The translations under genes and the position numbers were made by a program. Below are positions 59,087 through 64,000 of a stretch of 64,000 nt of DNA, one piece after another. The stretch spans positions 1,054,001 through 1,118,000 of the forward strand of contig NZ_AP025344.1 in NCBI RefSeq assembly GCF_021654795.1, read 5' to 3'. Origin of the DNA: Paenibacillus dendritiformis (GTDB lineage Bacteria; Bacillota; Bacilli; Paenibacillales; Paenibacillaceae). A model generated the notes under the pieces. The model worked only from the letters and a program-made list of their open reading frames with translations, ran no database searches and had not been told where the DNA came from. Positions within the stretch are counted from its first letter, which is position 1, and each line of letters starts with the position of its first letter.

Positions 59087-60902
59087 AGCCGCAAGCGCGA
59101 AGCCGAATGCCGCGCAGGACATCTCGCGCGAGGATCGCATGCGTTCCTTCGCGGCGATGCTGGCCTACGCCAAGCCGTACCGGCTCACCTTCCTCGCGGT
59201 GTTCGTCTGCACCTTCTTCGCCATCGGCGCGGATCTGCTGCAGCCGTATCTGGTGAAGGTGGCGATCGACGAGAACTTGCTGACGGGCGCGCACGGGGCA
59301 GAGACGCTGCTGCTGCTCGGCGGCTGCTACTTCCTGCTGGCGGCGGTCAGCCTGGTCTTCTCCTACGTTCAAGCGAACCTGCTGCAGAAGGTCGGGCAAA
59401 GCATCGTCGGCCAGCTTCGCAAAGATCTGTTCCGCCATATTTCGAAGCAGTCGATGTCCTTCTTCGACCGCAATCCGATCGGCAGTCTCGTGACGAATGT
59501 CTCCAGCGACACGGAGACGATCAACCAATTTTTTACGCAAGTGCTCTTGAGCCTGGTGCGCGACGGCTTGTCGCTCTTGCTGGTCGTCGCCTTCATGTTC
59601 TCCCTGGATGCGCAGCTCGCGCTGTACTGCCTGCTGCTGTTCCCGGTCATCTTCGCTATCGCGGCCGCTTTCCGTTCGCTCCTGCGGTCGGCCTACCAGC
59701 GGGTGCGGGGGGAGCTGTCGCGGCTTATCGCTTTTCTGGCCGAGAACTTGGCCGGAATGAGCTTGATTCAAGCGTTCCATCAGGAAAAAGAGCAGACCGG
59801 CCGGTTCACCAGCCGCAACCGCAGCTATTTGCGCGAAAATTTGCGGGAAGTGCGCACGAGCATTTTGTTCAACCGCTCGTTCGATATGCTCGGCAACCTG
59901 TCCGTTGCCTTCGTCGTCTGGCTGGGCGGCATGGCCGTGCTGGACAAAGCGCTGGAATTCGGGGTACTCTACGCCTTTATCAATTATATTCGCCAATTTT
60001 TCCAGCCCATCAACCAGATTACCCAGCAATGGAACACGCTCCAGTCGACGACGGTGTCGATGGAACGTCTCTGGCGCATTTTCCGGGCCGCGCCGCAGGT
60101 GACCGACCCGGAACCCGGTCAGACGGTTGCGGTGAAGCCGGAAGAGGTTCTCGGCCAGGCGGACTTCAACCATATCCGCTTCGCCTATGTCGAGAACCGC
60201 GATGTGCTGCATGATCTCGACTTGCATATCGCTCCCGGGGAATTCATCGGAATTGTCGGCACGACCGGCGCGGGCAAAAGCTCGCTCGTCAGTCTGCTGG
60301 CGCGCTTCTATGATGTCCGCCAGGGCAGCGTCGAGATCGACGGCATCGACATTCGCCGGATGAAGCAAGAGACGCTGCACCGGATCGTCGGCCTCGTCCA
60401 GCAGGACCCGTATCTCTATTCCGGCACGATTGTGGACAATGTCCGCCTGTTCCAGGAGGATGTGCCGCGAGACCGGGTCATCCGGGCCTGTCAGGCGGTC
60501 GGCGCGGACAGCATGATCAAGCGGCTCAAGCGCGGCTATGACACGCGTCTCTCGGAACGGGGCAGCGGGCTGTCTGCCGGCGAACGTCAGCTGATCTCCT
60601 TCGCCCGGATTCTCGTGTTCGAGCCGCGCATCCTGATTCTCGACGAGGCGACGGCCCATCTGGATTCGCACACCGAGCGCCTCATCCAGCAGGCCTTGAA
60701 TGTCGTCTCGAAGGGCAGGACGACGATCGTGATCGCGCATCGCCTCTCGACGATTCAACATGCCGACCGCATCATCGTCATGAGCGGCGGCCGCGTCATC
60801 GAGGAGGGCGATCACGAGGCGCTGCTGAAGCAGGGCGGCAGCTACGCCGAACTGGTGCGTCATTCCCGCGCCGGCGGGGCGGAGCTGCAGGCGTCGATGT
60901 AG
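59079..60902 (+). CDS. bmrD: heterodimeric multidrug ABC exporter, BmrD-like subunit
   Basis: A 607-residue partner of the preceding gene. It has the longer N-terminus of BmrD/YheH (REAASAKPNAAQDISREDRM), six helices with the ICL segment SFFDRNPIGSLVTNVSSDTE, and an ATPase with Walker A GTTGAGKSSL, Walker B LILDEATAHLD with the true catalytic Glu, and an altered signature LSAGERQL. Combined with the Asp in its partner this gives one active and one degenerate site. GAGGAGGGG lies 8 bases before the ATG, which overlaps the upstream stop. Confidence 0.92.
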   Translation: MREAASAKPNAAQDISREDRMRSFAAMLAYAKPYRLTFLAVFVCTFFAIGADLLQPYLVKVAIDENLLTGAHGAETLLLLGGCYFLLAAVSLVFSYVQANLLQKVGQSIVGQLRKDLFRHISKQSMSFFDRNPIGSLVTNVSSDTETINQFFTQVLLSLVRDGLSLLLVVAFMFSLDAQLALYCLLLFPVIFAIAAAFRSLLRSAYQRVRGELSRLIAFLAENLAGMSLIQAFHQEKEQTGRFTSRNRSYLRENLREVRTSILFNRSFDMLGNLSVAFVVWLGGMAVLDKALEFGVLYAFINYIRQFFQPINQITQQWNTLQSTTVSMERLWRIFRAAPQVTDPEPGQTVAVKPEEVLGQADFNHIRFAYVENRDVLHDLDLHIAPGEFIGIVGTTGAGKSSLVSLLARFYDVRQGSVEIDGIDIRRMKQETLHRIVGLVQQDPYLYSGTIVDNVRLFQEDVPRDRVIRACQAVGADSMIKRLKRGYDTRLSERGSGLSAGERQLISFARILVFEPRILILDEATAHLDSHTERLIQQALNVVSKGRTTIVIAHRLSTIQHADRIIVMSGGRVIEEGDHEALLKQGGSYAELVRHSRAGGAELQASM

Positions 60903-60989
60903 CGCGGGCTTCTCCGCTCTGCCCATGCTCCGCTCTGCCCATGCTCCGCCCTGCCCCAATAGTTGAAATCGTTGCGAACCCGCATGGAC

Positions 60990-61549
60990 GGCACCCATGC
61001 GGGTTGCTGCATTTCTAGGGGCTTGATTCCTGCATAGGTGCAGCATTTTCCCCTTCAAAGGGGAGGTTCGGCTGAAAATGCTGCACAGCTCAGGCTGTTG
61101 GAAAACCCCTGTTTTTTTGTGAAGGGGTGGAGATGGTCCATTTTCGTCATCCAAACTTTGGCTCTTAGAGTGTTTTAAATCGATTTTCTCTACCGGGAGA
61201 AGAGATCAATCACAAGTAAAAAGCCCCATAGACTACTCAATGGCCTGATGTTACGGGATCCAAGCGACCGCGTCGGATGCTGGGGGCATCATCGCATTAT
61301 CCGGCCTGCTGGAAGCATTATCGGCCTGCTCGAAGCATCGTTGCCTCCTGGGGCTTGGACGTGCGGAGGAAATTGCTGCTATTTTACAGGAATTTCGGCT
61401 TAATGAGTCCACATCCCGAGGAATTGCTGGAAATCTGCATCATTTTAGGCCCTTTTGCTTCAAGCCGAAGCGAAACGGGGGAAATTCCTGTAATTTTGCA
61501 GGATTCCCTTTCTGGAATCGTCGTCCCTATCGAATTGCTGTATTTACGG
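60990..61549. repeat. long interspersed repeat, copy B (left part)
   Basis: Two blocks match copy A at 44895: 61085-61230 matches its end (GTTGGAAAACCCCTG, GAAGGGGTGGAGAT) and 61235-61549 matches its beginning (CCTGATGTTACGGGATCCAA to CGAATTGCTGTATTTA). The order shows the family occurs as adjoining units. The region before it carries TGCAGCATTTT and AAAATGCTGCA hairpin words. No gene is supported. Confidence 0.85.
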
Positions 61550-61622
61550 CTAGGCCCCCTATATCTGGAGTCATGTCCACCAAAAAAGATGCGTTCTTAG
61601 AATTGCTTCCTATTTCGCGTGG

Positions 61623-62588
61623 TTACACGGCCCGATGATATTTTGATCGGTCCTCCAGCGTCATGACCCACTTTGAGTATTCCGATGGTGACATGCTCTT
61701 TAGGCTACCATGCATTCTGCGGTTGTTGTAGAAATCCATGTAACGATCAAGTGCTTCATAGGCCTCTTCAAATGTCATAAATTCCGTCAGGCTGAACAGA
61801 TCACGTTCGAGTAAGCTATGAAATGACTCAATGTAGGCGTTCATATTCGGACTGCGTGGCGGGATGCGTTCATGGACGATCTCCAGACTCTCGCACGTAT
61901 CACCAAACAACTTGCTGACAAACTGAGGCCCGTTGTCGGTGCGGACGGTGGGCAACTCATCGCCGGGATTCAGGCGTTCTTGTAGCGCCCGGCATAGTGT
62001 CTGTACGACGTGCTTGGCCTCACACACGGAACCCCGGTATTGTCCGACGACGACGCGGTCAAATACATCGATGATACTGAGCACGAAAAAGAAACGCTGG
62101 CGACCAATCACGTACCCATATTTAATATCAATTTGCCATAGCTGGTTCACCCCGGTTACCGTCCGGTTTCTCGGTACTCTTCGAGGATGTTTGCTTGTTT
62201 TCTTCCGTTGTTTCTGAAGAATTCCTAACTCTTTGCAAATGCGGTACGCCTTTTTCTTGTTTAGAATCAATCCACGTTGTTTGCGGAGGCACAGCGCCAA
62301 ATTCTTATACCCATAAATGTGCTCTTCTCCTTCCAGGAGTTCGAGCATCCATTCTTTAATCTGTTCATCTGAAACTTTCCGGCCCGTGTTCGTAGAGGAA
62401 AATCCAGGCACAGGACGCCCTTTTAGAGCGCATGAAGCCTGTTCTTCGGTACTGGATGCCTCTCGTTTCTTCCGGCCATAGTACGTCGATTCGCGAACTT
62501 TCAGGATACGCAGAACTTTAGCTGCTGCATGCCCCCGCTTAATAAACGGTTCTGCTATTTCAAGTCTTTCAGATAAGCGGGGTTCTTC
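61623..62588 (-). CDS. IS3-family transposase OrfB (made as OrfAB by frameshift)
   Basis: The integrase-like catalytic part of the transposase, open from the slippery site to 61623. It has the HTH_21 region (EWMLELLEGEEHIYGYKNLA) and the DDE residues in LWQIDIKYG, TVRTDNGPQF and NAYIESFHSLLERD. No ribosome binding site precedes an ATG; the frame joins orfA at A-AAA-AAG (62594 to 62588), a classic -1 slippery heptamer, giving EEPRLSERLEIAEPFIKRGH after the shift. Intact by eye, so the element may be active. Confidence 0.9.
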   Translation of the reverse strand, partial: EEPRLSERLEIAEPFIKRGHAAAKVLRILKVRESTYYGRKKREASSTEEQASCALKGRPVPGFSSTNTGRKVSDEQIKEWMLELLEGEEHIYGYKNLALCLRKQRGLILNKKKAYRICKELGILQKQRKKTSKHPRRVPRNRTVTGVNQLWQIDIKYGYVIGRQRFFFVLSIIDVFDRVVVGQYRGSVCEAKHVVQTLCRALQERLNPGDELPTVRTDNGPQFVSKLFGDTCESLEIVHERIPPRSPNMNAYIESFHSLLERDLFSLTEFMTFEEAYEALDRYMDFYNNRRMHGSLKSMSPSEYSKWVMTLEDRSKYHRAV

Positions 62589-62875
62589 TTTTTTACGACT
62601 TCTCGCAGGATCTCGATCTCAAGCTCTTTTTCACCCAGGAGCTTTTTTGCCTGCTCGAACTTTGCCTCTACCTCTTGAAGTCGACGGAGTTCTTGCAGAT
62701 GCTCGTCTGCTGCGGGTATCTCCTCTTGGCTAATTTCGTCACGGTGGTCTCTAACCCAAACACGTACCGTCTCCGGATGGACACCGTACATTCGGGCAAG
62801 TGTTCCCACCTTAATGCCGGCCATTGCTTCCTTTACAATTTGCAGGCGTTTTTCCTTGCTAAAGTGCTTTCCCAT
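62555..62875 (-). CDS. IS3-family transposase OrfA
   Basis: A 106-residue helix-turn-helix protein (KRLQIVKEAMAGIKVGTLAR, MYGVHPETVRVWVRDH) with a C-terminal leucine-zipper-like segment (EAKFEQAKKLLGEKELEIEI). It contains the slippery heptamer near its end at 62594-62588 and overlaps orfB. It binds the element's ends and modulates transposition. Confidence 0.9.
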   Translation of the reverse strand: MGKHFSKEKRLQIVKEAMAGIKVGTLARMYGVHPETVRVWVRDHRDEISQEEIPAADEHLQELRRLQEVEAKFEQAKKLLGEKELEIEILREVVKKKNPAYLKDLK

Positions 62876-62946
62876 ACTAGTTGTCCCCCTCTGATAACAG
62901 CTTATAATATTGGAGCCGGAAGCTCCAGTTTAATTAGGGGGCCTAG

Positions 62947-63260
62947 GAGTTTATGCAGGATTTCGCTTACTGAATAGGAGCGTCTGGAGAAATCGTGGAG
63001 TTTTGCGGATTTCGACTGCCGGATGGGCGTGTCTAGGGAAATGGTGCAGTTTTCAGAATGGTGGAAATATCCATTTTCCTACTCAAAACTTCTTTCTCAA
63101 CAGCCTGACAGCTGCAGCTTTTCGCCCCAAATCCCTTCCACCCAGCCCAAAACGGAGGAGATTGCTGCACATTTGCAGGATTTCCTTGGTCCCGATCGGG
63201 CGTACAGAAAAAAGCTGCAGAATTGCAGTTTTGGCCGAAGCCGCCGGACGGCCGGGATAA
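62947..63260. repeat. interspersed repeat, copy B (right part)
   Basis: Continues the copy interrupted by the IS: GCAGGATTTCGCTTACTGAA, GGCGTGTCTAGGGAAATGGT and CTCAAAACTT match 45130-45300. Further words (GAGATTGCTGCACATTTGCA, AAGCTGCAGAATTGCAG) show another diverged unit up to about 63240. Confidence 0.8.
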
Positions 63261-63360
63261 GCCCCCGCTTCCGCCGGCGAGGAATGTTCACGTGATTGCT
63301 ACATTTTATAGCTAGATGGAGTCATGTCAGGCGTAAGCAGCTCGGTTACACTGTGGAAGC

Positions 63361-63374
63361 GTGATCTGGATCAC
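63361..63374. promoter_or_regulatory. GTGATC-TG-GATCAC palindrome upstream of the DUF4198-like gene
   Basis: A perfect dyad between a possible -10 box (TACACT at about 63348) and the start at 63412; the position fits a repressor operator. Confidence 0.45.
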
Positions 63375-63411
63375 AATTTCGCAATGGAAGGGTTGGGATA
63401 AAGGTATGAAC

Positions 63412-64000
63412 ATGAAAAAAACCGCCAGCATCCTGCTGGGCACGCTGCTGTCCGCCACGATCGCCATCCCCGCGCTCGCGCATGACGGATGGTCGCAGAC
63501 GAACAGTCCCGTCATTGGCGCGGGCGAGGTCGCCTATGTCGACATGATGCTCGGCAATCATTCCAATGAGCACCGCAGCTACCGCATCGCCGGCCAATGG
63601 AGCCCGGATTCCTCGCAAGTCTACGTCGTGAGCCCGGCGGGCAAAAAGATCGACATTACCGATACGCGCTTCTACGCGGGCGAAGCGGCGACAGAGACGG
63701 AGCCGGCGGTGAACAACTATTTTGTCTCTTCCTTCTCCTCCTCCCAGCCTGGAGCCTATATCGTCTCCGTGGAGGGAGACAGCATCTTCCAGGGAGCCGA
63801 TGCGGCGAGCCGCACCTTGCGGAGCGCCAAATCGTTCGTCGCCGTCATGGACATCCCGACGATGAAGCGGGCCTCCTTGCTGACCGGCTTCCAGCGGCAA
63901 GTGAGCCCGGACCGCGCCGAGCTGGTGCCGTTGTTCAATCCGGCTGCGGCCCAAGCGAACACCACCGCAGAAGTCCAATTGCTGCTCAAGGGCAAGCCGC
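63412..64000 (+). CDS. secreted DUF4198-like protein (partial, runs off the window)
   Basis: The first 196 residues of a secreted protein: a signal peptide (MKKTASILLGTLLSATIAIP, ending ALA) and a mature start HDGWSQTNSPV, with VAYVDMMLGNHSNEHRSYRI following. The mature N-terminal His and beta-rich domain fit DUF4198/NikM-like proteins linked to metal uptake. Start chosen at the ATG at 63412 with AAAGG 7 bases upstream; ATG 63406 is in frame. The end lies beyond the window. Confidence 0.65.
   Translation, partial: MKKTASILLGTLLSATIAIPALAHDGWSQTNSPVIGAGEVAYVDMMLGNHSNEHRSYRIAGQWSPDSSQVYVVSPAGKKIDITDTRFYAGEAATETEPAVNNYFVSSFSSSQPGAYIVSVEGDSIFQGADAASRTLRSAKSFVAVMDIPTMKRASLLTGFQRQVSPDRAELVPLFNPAAAQANTTAEVQLLLKGKP

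Larger units (their letters stand above)
61550..62946 (-). mobile_element. IS3-family insertion sequence, complete
   Basis: About 1.4 kb with two overlapping leftward ORFs and imperfect terminal inverted repeats: TAGGCCCCCTATATCTGGAG at 61551 and, on the other strand, TAGGCCCCCTAATTAAACTG from 62945. The element interrupts the interspersed repeat: CGAATTGCTGTATTT on the left continues with GCAGGATTTCGCTTA on the right, as in the uninterrupted copy at 45120. Exact ends and the target duplication are not certain. Confidence 0.85.

Noticed and set aside
58941..61154. A 737-residue minus-strand frame
   Set aside because: Antisense to the BmrD-like exporter with shadow-frame composition.

Overview
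The window looks like a chromosomal segment of a Paenibacillaceae bacterium (Paenibacillus-like, moderately high GC). The signs are strong AGGAGG-type ribosome binding sites, sporulation-type histidine kinases, copper-amine-oxidase 'stalk' domain proteins, a YkoEDC thiamine-type transporter behind a TPP riboswitch, futalosine-pathway menaquinone genes, and a BmrCD-like exporter pair. I see no rRNA or tRNA genes and no CRISPR array.

Layout. 1-6.6 kb: one dense operon of a GT-B-like glycosyltransferase, a radical SAM/SPASM-like protein, an ABC-2 exporter (one ATPase, two permeases) and a BtrH/C39-like cysteine protein; this resembles a peptide or natural-product maturation and export locus cut by the window edge. 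7-24 kb: mostly housekeeping or accessory genes. These are a small XRE/small-protein divergent pair, an MFS pump, OsmC, a DUF1349 protein, a deletion scar joining remnants of a WYL regulator and rtcB, two tandem-repeat arrays, a secreted AA10 chitin-active monooxygenase, an arylamine N-acetyltransferase, mqnB-mqnD, a coiled-coil repeat protein, an acyl-ACP thioesterase, a stalk/phosphodiester-glycosidase protein, and a lipid-sensor-like XRE regulator divergent from fabF. 24.5-33.6 kb: a homodimeric-type ABC exporter, the TPP-riboswitch ykoEDC operon, an ArsR-MFS pair, terminator-rich debris and a HAD phosphatase.

34-39.5 kb is the most striking region. Two paralogous seven-TM sporulation-type histidine kinases flank a two-gene, oppositely oriented operon. 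That operon encodes a class I isoprenoid-synthase-fold protein with two DDxxD motifs and an 80-residue nitrile-hydratase-leader-like (NHLP) peptide ending in Trp. By analogy with Bacillus ComQ-ComX-ComP this reads as a prenylated-peptide signalling system, but with an unrelated NHLP-type precursor and with kinases whose H-box matches Spo0F-phosphorylating kinases; no response regulator is nearby.

40-47 kb holds an AIM24 protein, a LacI-type sensor lacking a DNA-binding domain, a membrane acyltransferase, a second XRE/small-protein pair, an interspersed repeat and an orphan IS630-type DNA-binding fragment. 46.9-54.5 kb: a cyclic-di-GMP-I riboswitch plus terminator precedes an Sfp-type phosphopantetheinyl transferase and a 2248-residue dimodular NRPS with terminal reductase (A-T-C-A-T-R, as in the aureusimine/phevalin synthetase AusA with AusB). 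54.8-61 kb: a small SpoIIAA-like protein, a chemoreceptor and a BmrCD-like heterodimeric ABC exporter preceded by a short leader ORF. 61-64 kb: an IS3-family element inserted in a copy of the interspersed repeat, then the start of a secreted DUF4198-like protein that runs off the window.
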